DNA of 64,000 bases from Leucobacter sp. UBA1945 (GTDB lineage: Bacteria > Actinomycetota > Actinomycetes > Actinomycetales > Microbacteriaceae): contig DDEV01000008.1 in NCBI GenBank assembly GCA_002336855.1, positions 32,256 through 96,255 on the forward strand, in the 5' to 3' direction. Positions 8,481 to 17,045 of the stretch are shown here, one piece after another. The translations under genes and the position numbers were made by a program. The first letter of the stretch is position 1, and every line of letters starts with the position of its first letter. Under the pieces are notes generated by a model. It was given only the letters and a program-made list of their open reading frames with translations. It was not told the DNA's origin and did no database searches.

Positions 8481-9983
8481 TTAGTGCGTGGTGCTGAGCG
8501 GTCTTCGTTCGAGAAAAAGCAGGAGCAGCACGGAGAGCGCGCCCAGAGGGGCGAGCATCAGGAAGAACGGCTGCAGCGCCGATGCATAGAGATCTGCGAT
8601 GATCGCCTGCACGGGCTCTGGCAGGCTCGCGTAGAGCGTCGGCGTGAGATCCGTGAAGTCGATGCTCGGCGGCAGTTTGTCGTTTTGCGCAAACGAGACC
8701 GCAAGTCTCGACGAGAATGCGCTGCCGATCGCCGCGATGCCGATTGCGGCGCCGACTTGCCTGAAGTAGTTGTTTGCCGCGGTGGCACTTCCGACCATGC
8801 TCGGGGGCAGCGCGTTCTGCACGACGAGCAGCAGCAGCTGGGCTGAGGTTCCGAGCCCCGCCCCCATGAGCGCCGAGAAGAGGCATGCCTCGAGCACCGT
8901 GGTTTGGGAGCTCATGGTTCCGAGCAGCAGAAGCGAGGTCATGACGGCCAGCATGCCGAGGATCGGAATCAGCTTGTAGCGCCCGGTGCGCGCCACGATG
9001 ATGCCGGTGAGCGATGAGGACACGAGGATCGAGCCGATCATGGGAATCAGCGCGAGCCCGGCCTGGGTCGCCCCGAGCGAGAGCACCATTTGCAGAAATA
9101 CCGGCAGGTAAGTCAGCACGCCGAACATGGCGATGCCGCCCGCGAGCGTGCCTGATCCTGTCGCGAGAAGAAACGTCCGGCTGCGGAAGATCTGTAATGA
9201 CATGACCGGATGGGTGGCGCGTCGTTCGGCGAAGAAGAACACGAGTGCGCAGGCAACGGTCGCGGCGAAAAGGATCACGATCTGGGGCGAGCCCCAGGAG
9301 AAGGTGGTGCCTGCCCAGGTCGCAAGCAGCACCACCCCGGTCGTTGCTCCAGCAAGCGAGATCGAGCCGAGCACGTCGAAGCGAACGCGCGTGCGCGCCA
9401 CAGGGCCCTTCACATATCGAAGGGTCAGCAGGAGTGTGATCACTCCGAGCGGCACATTCATCCAGAACGCCCAGGGCCAGCCCGGCCCGTCGGTAAACCA
9501 GCCGCCGACCAGCGGTCCCGCCACTGAGGCAACGGCCCACACCGAGGCGAATGCCCCCGCATACTTTGCGCGCTCGCGGGCTACGACCGCGTCGGCGAGT
9601 ACCGCTTGGGGCAGTACCAGCAGCGCGCCTCCGCCGACCCCCTGTACGAGGCGGGCTGCTATCAGCATGTCGATGCTCACCGAGAGCGCCGCCGCAACAG
9701 AACCGAGCGTGAACAACGCGATGGAGATAGACATGAGTGCTCGGTGGCTTATCGCGTCGCTGAGGGATCCGAACACCGGCATGAACGCCGTTGAGGCGAG
9801 CACGAAACCCGAGACGATCCAGGCGATCCTGTCGGCCCCTCCGAGGTCGCCGGCGATAGTGGGGAGCGCGGTGCTCAGCACCGTCTGATTCATCGCGAAC
9901 ATGAACATCGCGAGCATCAGGCAGATCAAGAGCGGCCGGAAGTTTTCTGGGCGATAGATCTCGGCGCGCTCCCGGTCGGCCAT
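8481..9983 (-). CDS. MFS exporter, DHA2 (EmrB/QacA) family
   Basis: About 500 residues with roughly 14 hydrophobic helices. Motif A (GSLSDAISHRALM) and the DHA2 signature around LPQAVLADAVVARERAKYAGAF are visible. The N-terminus LLICLMLAMFMFAMNQTVLSTALPTI is the standard first helix. ATG 9983 is taken as start; ATG 10004 would add seven residues. It lies 25 nt after the XRE-cupin regulator and before the MmgE/PrpD gene. The regulator probably controls it, with drug or metabolite export as the general role. Confidence 0.88.
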   Translation of the reverse strand: MADRERAEIYRPENFRPLLICLMLAMFMFAMNQTVLSTALPTIAGDLGGADRIAWIVSGFVLASTAFMPVFGSLSDAISHRALMSISIALFTLGSVAAALSVSIDMLIAARLVQGVGGGALLVLPQAVLADAVVARERAKYAGAFASVWAVASVAGPLVGGWFTDGPGWPWAFWMNVPLGVITLLLTLRYVKGPVARTRVRFDVLGSISLAGATTGVVLLATWAGTTFSWGSPQIVILFAATVACALVFFFAERRATHPVMSLQIFRSRTFLLATGSGTLAGGIAMFGVLTYLPVFLQMVLSLGATQAGLALIPMIGSILVSSSLTGIIVARTGRYKLIPILGMLAVMTSLLLLGTMSSQTTVLEACLFSALMGAGLGTSAQLLLLVVQNALPPSMVGSATAANNYFRQVGAAIGIAAIGSAFSSRLAVSFAQNDKLPPSIDFTDLTPTLYASLPEPVQAIIADLYASALQPFFLMLAPLGALSVLLLLFLERRPLSTTH

Positions 9984-10008
9984 GTGGTGAGATCCCGCCT
10001 GCATCGGT

Positions 10009-10611
10009 CTAGTAGAAGCGCGCGACCGTCGAGGGCGTAGAAGCGCCGAGAAAGACTGCCTGCTTGTCGGAGCGGTTGGCGTACGCGTGCGGAATCGCCG
10101 AGTTGAACGAGACTGTATCCCCCTCTTCGAGGGTATAGCTGTGCGCGCCGACGGTGACCTCGAGGCGGCCCTCGAGCACGAGGAAGACCTCGTCACCCGG
10201 GTGGGTCATCGGAGTGTCCTCGCTGGAGTATCCCGGTGGCACGATGGTGCGCACCAAGCCGAGCCTGTGGTTCGCGTCGGGGGTGAGCAGCTCTTGCTCG
10301 ATCTCGCTCAGCAGCCGCCTGCGCCCGTCTGAACGCACCACATCGCGCTCGAGCTCGTGGTCGTCTTCGCCCTGGAACATCGATGAGATCGGGAGGCCGA
10401 GGGCTCGTGAGAGCCGCATGATGGTGTTGAAGGAAGGGTTGCCGATCCCGCGCTCGAGCTGGCTGATCAACCCGCCGCTGACACCTGCCTGCTCGGCAAG
10501 CTCCTCAACGGTCATTCGACCCTCGCGGCTGGTGCGGATGATGTTGCCGAGGAATATCATCCGAGGCTCGCTGCCGTCCGGTCGCTGCCGCTTCGCTTCT
10601 TTCGTCGCCAT
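10009..10611 (-). CDS. XRE-family regulator with C-terminal cupin domain
   Basis: 200 residues in two domains. Residues about 18-75 form an XRE helix-turn-helix (MTVEELAEQAGVSGGLISQLERGIGNPSFNTIMRLSRAL is the region). Residues about 125-195 form a cupin sensor, with HPGDEVFLVLEGRLEVTVG and GDTVSFNSAIPHAYANRS. Members of this family usually sense a small metabolite through the cupin and control neighbouring catabolic or transport genes. It heads a leftward operon and diverges from the HpcH/HpaI aldolase operon, so it can govern both. Repeated CTTCA/TGAAG words in the 10.7 kb intergenic region are candidate operators. Confidence 0.9.
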   Translation of the reverse strand: MATKEAKRQRPDGSEPRMIFLGNIIRTSREGRMTVEELAEQAGVSGGLISQLERGIGNPSFNTIMRLSRALGLPISSMFQGEDDHELERDVVRSDGRRRLLSEIEQELLTPDANHRLGLVRTIVPPGYSSEDTPMTHPGDEVFLVLEGRLEVTVGAHSYTLEEGDTVSFNSAIPHAYANRSDKQAVFLGASTPSTVARFY

Positions 10612-10700
10612 GTGTACCTACTCTGAGTCAGGAGTCATCAGTTGTTCTGATCGCGGGATCCGCGAGCAGGCGTCGTCTCAGCGGTGAGTCGGCGCCTTGC

Positions 10701-10752
10701 GAACTTCAATGACTTCATTATAATCATATCAACTTCGATTTTATGAAGATTC
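10701..10752. promoter_or_regulatory. AT-rich CTTCA repeat block in the divergent promoter region
   Basis: In a window that is otherwise high in GC, this stretch is AT-rich and holds AACTTCAATG (10702-10711), ACTTCATTAT (10712-10721) and AACTTCGATT (10731-10740) as spaced direct repeats, followed by ATGAAG in inverse orientation (10743-10748). Related words recur before the substrate-binding protein gene (22650-22672) and near the importer operon (26660-26695). It lies between two divergent genes and is a likely operator for the XRE-cupin regulator. Confidence 0.4.
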
Positions 10753-10825
10753 TTGTTGAGCGACGGGGCTCGATCGCATCGTGACCGGCCTGTCGCAGGA
10801 TCGCTATGGGTGAAATGAGGAACAG

Positions 10826-11548
10826 ATGCACGGACAACCGATGCCAGTGAGTGGAGACACACAGATCGGTCTCATCGTTGTAGAACCGACCCCTGGCCTC
10901 CTGGCAATTGCCGCGCAGAAGAATATCGATTTCATAGTACTCGACGCAGAACAAACCGGACTCTCGGTGCGAGAGTGCACCGAGATCGTGCACCGGCTGA
11001 GCGGAACCGGAACCGAAATTGCGGTGCGCGTGCCAGACGTCGAAGAGCGCACGCTGATCTCTTTTGCGAACACCGGGGCAGCCGAGCTCGTGCTGCCACG
11101 GATTCGATCGGTCGCCGAGCTCGAGACCGCTGCTGCCGCGGTCAAGTACGCCCCGGAGGGGCTGCGATCCCGGCAGGTCACCCTCGCGTCTGGCTACGGC
11201 GCGGACTATTCTCGGGCGCCGAGAACGAGCGTGCTGCTCGAAACCATTGATGCCCTCGACGGGATCGACGCGCTCGTCGCCTCGCCCTGTTTCGAGAGCG
11301 GCTGGGTCGGGCCAGCAGATCTTTCTGCCGAGCTCCAACGTGCGGGCCGTGGCGGCGCAGACGCACTCGAAACGGCGACCCAGATCATGGTGGACGCGAT
11401 GCTCGCAGCGGGCAAGCCTGTCGGTCTGCCCGCACCCGGCCCCGCAGGCATTGCGAGCGCCCGCGCTCGCGGAGCCACTCGCGTGGCCGTCTACTGGGAA
11501 CGTTATCTGCACACCGTACTCGAAGAAATCACGTCCCAGCGCTCATGA
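10826..11548 (+). CDS. HpcH/HpaI-family aldolase or citrate-lyase-like enzyme
   Basis: 240 residues with the TIM-barrel features of the HpcH/HpaI family: DFIVLDAEQTGLS, where the acidic residues bind metal, PRIRSVAELETA, and CFESGWVGPADLSAEL near the C-terminal metal site. The family cleaves 4-hydroxy-2-oxo acids to pyruvate and an aldehyde. Arginine and metal-site spacing look slightly divergent, so the substrate is open. AGGA lies five bases before the ATG. It is the first gene of a four-gene rightward operon and its stop overlaps the CapA-like frame. Confidence 0.82.
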   Translation: MHGQPMPVSGDTQIGLIVVEPTPGLLAIAAQKNIDFIVLDAEQTGLSVRECTEIVHRLSGTGTEIAVRVPDVEERTLISFANTGAAELVLPRIRSVAELETAAAAVKYAPEGLRSRQVTLASGYGADYSRAPRTSVLLETIDALDGIDALVASPCFESGWVGPADLSAELQRAGRGGADALETATQIMVDAMLAAGKPVGLPAPGPAGIASARARGATRVAVYWERYLHTVLEEITSQRS

Positions 11549-11577
11549 ATCACGCACAAGCAGAAGGAACCCCACAC

Positions 11578-12771
11578 ATGGCCGCAGATACGTCGCCGAC
11601 GCCCTCGACCGCCCCACTGCGGCTCCTCGCCGTAGGCGACGTGCTGATCGAGCGCGACGATCCGGGCAGCGCCTTTGCGCGGTGCGCCGACGTCGTCAAC
11701 GGGGGAGACGTATTCTTCGGCAACTGCGAAGCGGTTTACGCGGACGGCGTGCAGTTCTCGCCGACAGCGAGCATTCCTGTGGTGGGATCTCCTGACAACG
11801 CCGCGGGTCTCGGCGTCGCGGGTTTCGACGTGATGTCGCTCTCAAACAATCACACGGTTGACGGCGGCCACGAGGGGCTATTGCAGACCCTCGCGCGAGT
11901 CGAAGAACAGGGCATCGCAACCTGCGGCGCGGGTGCAAACCTCGCCGCCGCGCGACGGCCCGCGATCCTCGAACGAAATGGACGCAGCATCGCATTCTTC
12001 GCCTACTCTTGCGAGTTTCCCGCCGGATACTCGGCGACCGAAGACCGGCCGGGCATCGCGACCGTTCGCACCCACACGGTGTACGTGCCCTCCCCGCTGA
12101 GCGCCTTTCAATCGGGTGGCGCCCCCGACCAATTCACCGTCGTAGACCCCCGTGACCTGCGCAGCGTGCGCGCCGACATCGCAGTCGTGCGGGATGAGGT
12201 CGACCTGATCGTCGTGAGCATGCACGCGGGCGACGGCAGCCGGCCAGCGGTAATCACCGATTTTGAACGCCAGCTCGCGCAGGCTGTCATCGACGTGGGC
12301 GCCGACGCCTACCTCGGGCATCACCATCACATGCTGCGCGGCGCCGAGTACTACCGAGGCAAGCCCGTATTCTATGGGCTCGGCCACTTCGTCTTCGATG
12401 TGCCTGACTTCGAAAGTCAGGTGCCCCCAACCGTACTCGCGCGTATGAAGGAGCACGCTGGCGAGTACGGCTACGGGTACCGGGATGACGGATACCCGCT
12501 TTTGCCCATGCACCCAGAGGCGAGAATGACCATGATCGCAGTGTGTGACTTCGGAGCCGATGCAGGGGTGCGGGCAGGCGCAATTGTGTGCCGACTCAAC
12601 CCGGAGGGGCAGCCGGTCCCGTTGTCGCCGCGCGAGGCGGCAGGGCAAGAAGTCACCGAGTACCTGAGATGGCTGAACGAACAGGAACAACTCGAGGGGG
12701 AGTGGCACGTCGGCGACTCCGAGATCGCGGGCTACGCGATCGTCGAACTCGTTCCGGCGGGAGCAAAGTAA
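11578..12771 (+). CDS. CapA-family (poly-gamma-glutamate type) metallophosphatase-like protein
   Basis: About 397 residues from ATG 11578, preceded by AGAAGGA; ATG 11545, which overlaps the previous stop, is the alternative. Family motifs are clear: LLAVGDVLIE, FGNCEAV, DVMSLSNNHTVDGG, DLIVVSMHAGDG, VGADAYLGHHHHML and YGLGHFVFD. These are the metal ligands of the calcineurin-like CapA/PgsA fold. No signal peptide or membrane anchor is visible, unlike capsule-associated CapA. Its place between an aldolase and a dehydrogenase in a catabolic operon suggests a cytoplasmic hydrolase on a pathway intermediate (inference). Confidence 0.85.
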   Translation: MAADTSPTPSTAPLRLLAVGDVLIERDDPGSAFARCADVVNGGDVFFGNCEAVYADGVQFSPTASIPVVGSPDNAAGLGVAGFDVMSLSNNHTVDGGHEGLLQTLARVEEQGIATCGAGANLAAARRPAILERNGRSIAFFAYSCEFPAGYSATEDRPGIATVRTHTVYVPSPLSAFQSGGAPDQFTVVDPRDLRSVRADIAVVRDEVDLIVVSMHAGDGSRPAVITDFERQLAQAVIDVGADAYLGHHHHMLRGAEYYRGKPVFYGLGHFVFDVPDFESQVPPTVLARMKEHAGEYGYGYRDDGYPLLPMHPEARMTMIAVCDFGADAGVRAGAIVCRLNPEGQPVPLSPREAAGQEVTEYLRWLNEQEQLEGEWHVGDSEIAGYAIVELVPAGAK

Positions 12772-13970
12772 TGGCGGTGGGCACGAGAACGCTTGTCGGG
12801 GCAGAGGCCTCAAACACCGGCGTGCGCCGCTTCGACTTTCCCGAGCTCGGGCGGGTGATTTACGGAGACGGCGCAGTAGACCAGCTCGGCGACGAGGTGC
12901 GTCGCCTCGGGGGGAGCCGCGTGCTGCTCGTCACCAGCCCGAGCCTGGCGAAGCAGCACGATCTGATGTCGCGAATCCGTACGGCGTTGGGTGACGCGCT
13001 CGCCGCCGAGTTTCACGATGCAGTCGCGCACGTACCGCTTGCCTCGGTTGAGGCGGCGGTCGAGTCCGCACGCGCGTGCAAGGCAGATGTGGTGCTGAGT
13101 TTCGGCGGCGGCAGCCCGGTCGACTGCGCCAAGGCGACAGCGATGTGTGCAGGCTCGGAGCTCACGGTGGCCGAGGCCCTTGCCCAGGCGAAGATCGAGC
13201 GGGGCACCGCAGGCACAGTCGGCACCGCGCACGCCCCGCTGCCGCAGATTTCGGTCAGCACCGCGCTCTCGGCGGCCGAGTACACACCCACGTTCACGGT
13301 GACGCAGCCGGTCTCGAAATCGAAGGTCATGTATTACGACTCGAGGATCACCCCGGCCACCGTCGTGCTTGACCCGGGCATGACTGTCACCACGCCGGCC
13401 TGGCTGTGGGGGGCGAGCGGCGTGCGGGCGATCGATCACTGCGTCGAGTGGTTTCTGTCGACCGCGAGCACTCCGTTCACCGACGCGCTCGTGCTGCGAG
13501 CACTCGGCATGCTGTGGCGCTCACTGCCTGCAGTGCTCGAGAACCCAACCGACCTCGACGCGCGATTGGAGTGTCAGCTCGCCGCCTGGATGAGCGTCTA
13601 CGGTTCGTCGAACGTGCTCGGAGGGCTCTCACACGCGATTGGCCATCAGCTCGGCAGCAGCACCGGCATGGTGCACGGATACACGTCGTGCATCGTGCTG
13701 CCGCACGTCATCGAGTTCAACGGCGAGGCGGTGCCCGACCGCGTCGCCGAGCTCGCTCGCGCTGCGGGCCTCGACACGGACGACCTTGCAAGAGGGCTGA
13801 GAGAACTGATCGCCCGCCTGGGGCTGCCGAGCAGCATCTCGGAGGCGACGGATCGTGCCGCCGATCTGGATGCGATTGCCGCTGAGACCATGCGTGAGGT
13901 TGCGATCGCAAACAACCCGAGGCCCGTGACCGAGGCGGCGGTGCGCCGCATTCTGGAGCTTGCGAAGTGA
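12771..13970 (+). CDS. Iron-containing alcohol dehydrogenase, maleylacetate-reductase-like
   Basis: 399 residues. The start overlaps the previous stop by one base (TAATG). The nucleotide-binding GGGSPVDCAKA and the NAD-domain STALSAAEYTPTF are followed by the metal or active-site histidines in GVRAIDHCVEWFL and GGLSHAIGHQLGSSTGMVHGYTS. The pattern LSAAEYTPTFTVT and the SHAIGHQLG region resemble maleylacetate reductases more than classic group III alcohol dehydrogenases, although no ring-cleavage dioxygenase lies nearby. Predicted reaction: NAD(P)H-dependent reduction of a keto or aldehyde intermediate. The stop overlaps the GTG of the next gene. Confidence 0.88.
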   Translation: MAVGTRTLVGAEASNTGVRRFDFPELGRVIYGDGAVDQLGDEVRRLGGSRVLLVTSPSLAKQHDLMSRIRTALGDALAAEFHDAVAHVPLASVEAAVESARACKADVVLSFGGGSPVDCAKATAMCAGSELTVAEALAQAKIERGTAGTVGTAHAPLPQISVSTALSAAEYTPTFTVTQPVSKSKVMYYDSRITPATVVLDPGMTVTTPAWLWGASGVRAIDHCVEWFLSTASTPFTDALVLRALGMLWRSLPAVLENPTDLDARLECQLAAWMSVYGSSNVLGGLSHAIGHQLGSSTGMVHGYTSCIVLPHVIEFNGEAVPDRVAELARAAGLDTDDLARGLRELIARLGLPSSISEATDRAADLDAIAAETMREVAIANNPRPVTEAAVRRILELAK

Positions 13971-15361
13971 GCGCCGGAGCGCCCGCACAGGCATTCCCGT
14001 CGAAGCTGCTTCGAAACGTGGCGGGCGTATGGTTCGGGCCCGCGGCCGAGCGCGCGCTGCTTGCAAGCGTCGATGTACTCGTCAGCGAAGGCCGCGTCAC
14101 CCAGGTGGGCAGCGAGCTGGCCGCGCCCGACGGCTGCGAGGTGATCGAGGCCGCGCACCTGCTCGTCTTGCCTGGCTTCGTGAACGCGCATCACCACCTC
14201 ACGCAGCAGCTGACAAGAACGATCTCTCCGGGCGGCGACGTCTTCGAGTGGCTCGCCGCGTGCTACCCGGTCTGGGCGAGGCTCACCGCAGCACAGGCTG
14301 GCATCGGCGCGCGAATCGGACTCGCCGAGCTCGCGCTCACCGGCGTCACGACCACCGCCGATCTCTCCTACTACTTTCCTGCCGGTCGCCCAGACATCTT
14401 CGACGCGCAGATCGAGGCAGCCCGAGACATCGGGATCCGCATGCTCGCCGTGCGCGGTGGCATGCTCGACGTCGGCGATGCGGTTCGAGGCCGCATCGGT
14501 GATTCGATCGCATCGACGATCGAATCACCTGACACGCTGCTCGCAGAGCTCGAGCGGGCTGCGACGCAGTACCACGGTCCGGCGCAGGAGTCGATGCTGC
14601 GCATCGGGATGGGCCTCACCGAGCCGCTCTGGGAAGCGCCGAGTCTGATGCGCGAGCTCGCAGCGCTCGCCGAGGCGCACGGTCTCGCCGCGCACACGCA
14701 CCTGCACCCTCGCCCAGGCGACCTCGAGGCCTGCGCACCCGGCAGCATCGCCGATCGGCTCGCCGAACTCGGCTGGTGGAACGATCGGCTCTGGGTCGCC
14801 CACGGCACGCGCCTAGATGCGGGGCTGCTCGATCGCATGATCGCCGATGGCGTCGGCTTCGTCACTTGCCCGTCGTCGAACGCGAGACTCGGCACGAGCC
14901 TTGCTCCGGCGTGGCGGTTCGCCGAGCGCGGCGGGCTGCCCTCGATCGGAGTCGACGGCGCAGCATCAAACGACGGCGGCGACATGCTCGGCGAGATTCG
15001 GCTGACGTGGCAGATTCAACGGCACGCCTCGAGCGGCAGTGAATACTTCGCCGGGCTCACACCCAGGACGGTGCTTGACTGGGCCACCGTCGGCGGGGCG
15101 AAAGCGCTGGGGTGGCAGGGGCTTGGCGAACTCACGATCGGCGGCCTCGCCGATCTCGCCTGCTTCGACGTGTCGGGGCTCGAGTATGTCGGCGCGCAGG
15201 ATTTGCTTGACGCCCTCGTGCTGTGCGGGGTATCGCATCGCGCAGAGCTCGTGCTCGTCGGAGGCAAAGCCGTGGTTCGCGACGGCCGCCTCGTTGGGGT
15301 CGACGAAGACGAGCTCGCGCATCAGGGCAGAGCCGCGACGCTCGAACTCTTCACCAGCTGA
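13967..15361 (+). CDS. Amidohydrolase, TrzA/AtzB-type (8-oxoguanine deaminase-like)
   Basis: 464 residues of the metal-dependent amidohydrolase superfamily. The first ligand pair is in PGFVNAHHHLTQQL, followed by HTHLHP, the general-base region WVAHGTRLD, the GFVTCPSSNARLG loop and the final metal aspartate in GVDGAASNDGGDML. This order matches the AtzB/TrzA and 8-oxoguanine deaminase branch, which removes amino or chloro groups from N-heterocycles. GTG at 13967 overlaps the dehydrogenase stop as GTGA. It ends 15 bp from the converging TPP-enzyme gene. The substrate is not identifiable, but with the hydantoinase it points to an N-heterocyclic compound. Confidence 0.88.
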   Translation: MSAGAPAQAFPSKLLRNVAGVWFGPAAERALLASVDVLVSEGRVTQVGSELAAPDGCEVIEAAHLLVLPGFVNAHHHLTQQLTRTISPGGDVFEWLAACYPVWARLTAAQAGIGARIGLAELALTGVTTTADLSYYFPAGRPDIFDAQIEAARDIGIRMLAVRGGMLDVGDAVRGRIGDSIASTIESPDTLLAELERAATQYHGPAQESMLRIGMGLTEPLWEAPSLMRELAALAEAHGLAAHTHLHPRPGDLEACAPGSIADRLAELGWWNDRLWVAHGTRLDAGLLDRMIADGVGFVTCPSSNARLGTSLAPAWRFAERGGLPSIGVDGAASNDGGDMLGEIRLTWQIQRHASSGSEYFAGLTPRTVLDWATVGGAKALGWQGLGELTIGGLADLACFDVSGLEYVGAQDLLDALVLCGVSHRAELVLVGGKAVVRDGRLVGVDEDELAHQGRAATLELFTS

Positions 15362-15376
15362 TCGCGCAGGTTGCCG

Positions 15377-17035
15377 TCAGCGACGCAGCTGCTTGATCTC
15401 GAGAAACGTCTGTGCGATCAAGTCGCCGTTGACCCTGATGTCGAACACTATCGGGCCGCTCCGCGCAAGGTGCACGCCAATCGATTGCATGTCGCGTTCG
15501 TTTGAGATGACAACGCCCGATGCGCCGAGCGCGTTCGCCATTCGGGCGAAATCTGGTGCAGGGTAGTTCGATTCGGCGACCGGTTTGTCGAGCATCGCGA
15601 GGGTGTGCCGCTCGATGCCGAAGCCGCCGTCGTTCAAAATCAGCACGATGACGGGCAATTGCTCGCGCACCGCTGTCTCGAGTTCGGCGATCGACATCGC
15701 CGCCGATCCATCGCCCATGACGGCAACGACTGGGCGGCCGCCAAGGCCTGACGCGGCTCCGAGCGCGAGGCTCAGGCTCTGGCCGATCGAACCGAACGAG
15801 AAGCCGTGGGTGTATGAGCGCGGCTCGTGCACGTCGATGAGCTGCGTGCCCCAGATGCAGACGTGGCCACCGTCGATGACGACGGCACGATTCGTCGGGA
15901 GGGCCGCGTTGAACGCAGCACAGGCGCGGCGAGGATCGATCGAGTCGCCGTCGGAGTACCCGCCTTTGGGTATTGCATCGGGTGAGAGGTGCGCACTGCC
16001 CGAGACAGCCGGCTGCGCTGCCTCAATCGGCTGGTGTGCGCCTGGCGCACCCATCGCTGCGAGCGCGGCCCGAATGCCCGAGGCCGTGGACGCGGCGTCG
16101 CCGGGCACGGCGACATCTACCCTTGAGAACCGCTCGAATGCCATCGGATCGGTGTCTATCTGCACAATGGTGCAGCCCTTGGCATAGCTGTGACGGGTGG
16201 TGGTCCACTCGTTCAGCGATGCCCCGAACGAGACGATGCAATCGGCATCGGCGAGGGCTGCACTCGCCGTCGTGTTTCCGAGCCCGCCGGCGACTCCGAG
16301 CGCGAGTGGGTGCCCCCAGAAGTTGCCCTTGCCGAGAAGAGAGGTGACGATCCGTGCGCCGGTCTCGTTGGCGAGCGCCGCGATCTCGGTGATAGCCCGG
16401 TCGTCTGAGGCGCCGCGCCCGGCCAGAAGTACCGGGCGCTCGGCTGAAGCGAGCGCTGAGGCACCGCGGGCGACGAGCTCGGGGTGCGGGCTCAGCCACG
16501 GCGCCAGGTCGGGCAAGTCGTGCTCGGCCATGCTCGTGATGCCGGTCTCTGCCGATTGCACATCGGTGGGCATGTCGAGCACGACCGTTGCCGGTCGGCG
16601 CAGCGCGGTTCGAGCGGCGAGCAGCACGTCTGCGTCGATACGCGGGGGAGTGCTGAGCGATACCCGCTCAGTGCCGAGCGAGCGGGTGAACGCGCTCTGA
16701 TCTAGCCGCTGCAGGTTGAACACGTCGCCGGCAGCGAGCCCGCCCACCAGCACGAGCACTTTCGAGCGGTGCGCGGTCGCGGTCGCGACCGATGTCGCGG
16801 CGTTCGTGAAGCCCGGGCCGTGGGTGACGGTCGCCACGCCGAGCCTTCCGGTCATGCGGTGGTAGCCGTCGGCCATGCCCACGGCGCCGGCCTCGTGCCG
16901 GGCGTGCACTATGCGCACGCCGTGCTTCTCCGAGAGCTCTGCGAGCAGCAGCAAGTTGCCGTCGCCCATCACTGCGAACACCGTGTCAACGCCGAGGGCG
17001 ACGAGCCTCCGAGCGATCACCTCGTACCCGAGCAT
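15377..17035 (-). CDS. Thiamine-pyrophosphate enzyme, acetolactate-synthase-like
   Basis: 552 residues with the three-domain arrangement of the AHAS/benzoylformate-decarboxylase family. The N-terminal cofactor-activating glutamate is in HARHEAGAVGMADGYHR. The central domain has LAGRGASD. The C-terminal diphosphate motif is MGDGSAAMSIAELETA ending at LNDGGFG. No ilvN follows, so a biosynthetic acetolactate synthase is unlikely. It is the last gene of the leftward ten-gene catabolic operon, 10 bp after the hydantoinase, so a decarboxylation or carboligation of a 2-oxo acid produced by the aminotransferase upstream is plausible. Confidence 0.87.
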   Translation of the reverse strand: MLGYEVIARRLVALGVDTVFAVMGDGNLLLLAELSEKHGVRIVHARHEAGAVGMADGYHRMTGRLGVATVTHGPGFTNAATSVATATAHRSKVLVLVGGLAAGDVFNLQRLDQSAFTRSLGTERVSLSTPPRIDADVLLAARTALRRPATVVLDMPTDVQSAETGITSMAEHDLPDLAPWLSPHPELVARGASALASAERPVLLAGRGASDDRAITEIAALANETGARIVTSLLGKGNFWGHPLALGVAGGLGNTTASAALADADCIVSFGASLNEWTTTRHSYAKGCTIVQIDTDPMAFERFSRVDVAVPGDAASTASGIRAALAAMGAPGAHQPIEAAQPAVSGSAHLSPDAIPKGGYSDGDSIDPRRACAAFNAALPTNRAVVIDGGHVCIWGTQLIDVHEPRSYTHGFSFGSIGQSLSLALGAASGLGGRPVVAVMGDGSAAMSIAELETAVREQLPVIVLILNDGGFGIERHTLAMLDKPVAESNYPAPDFARMANALGASGVVISNERDMQSIGVHLARSGPIVFDIRVNGDLIAQTFLEIKQLRR

Positions 17036-17045
17036 GCTGATCCTC

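Noticed and set aside
15377..17035. Biosynthetic acetolactate synthase (ilvB)
   Set aside because: No ilvN or ilvC follows; the gene ends a catabolic operon.
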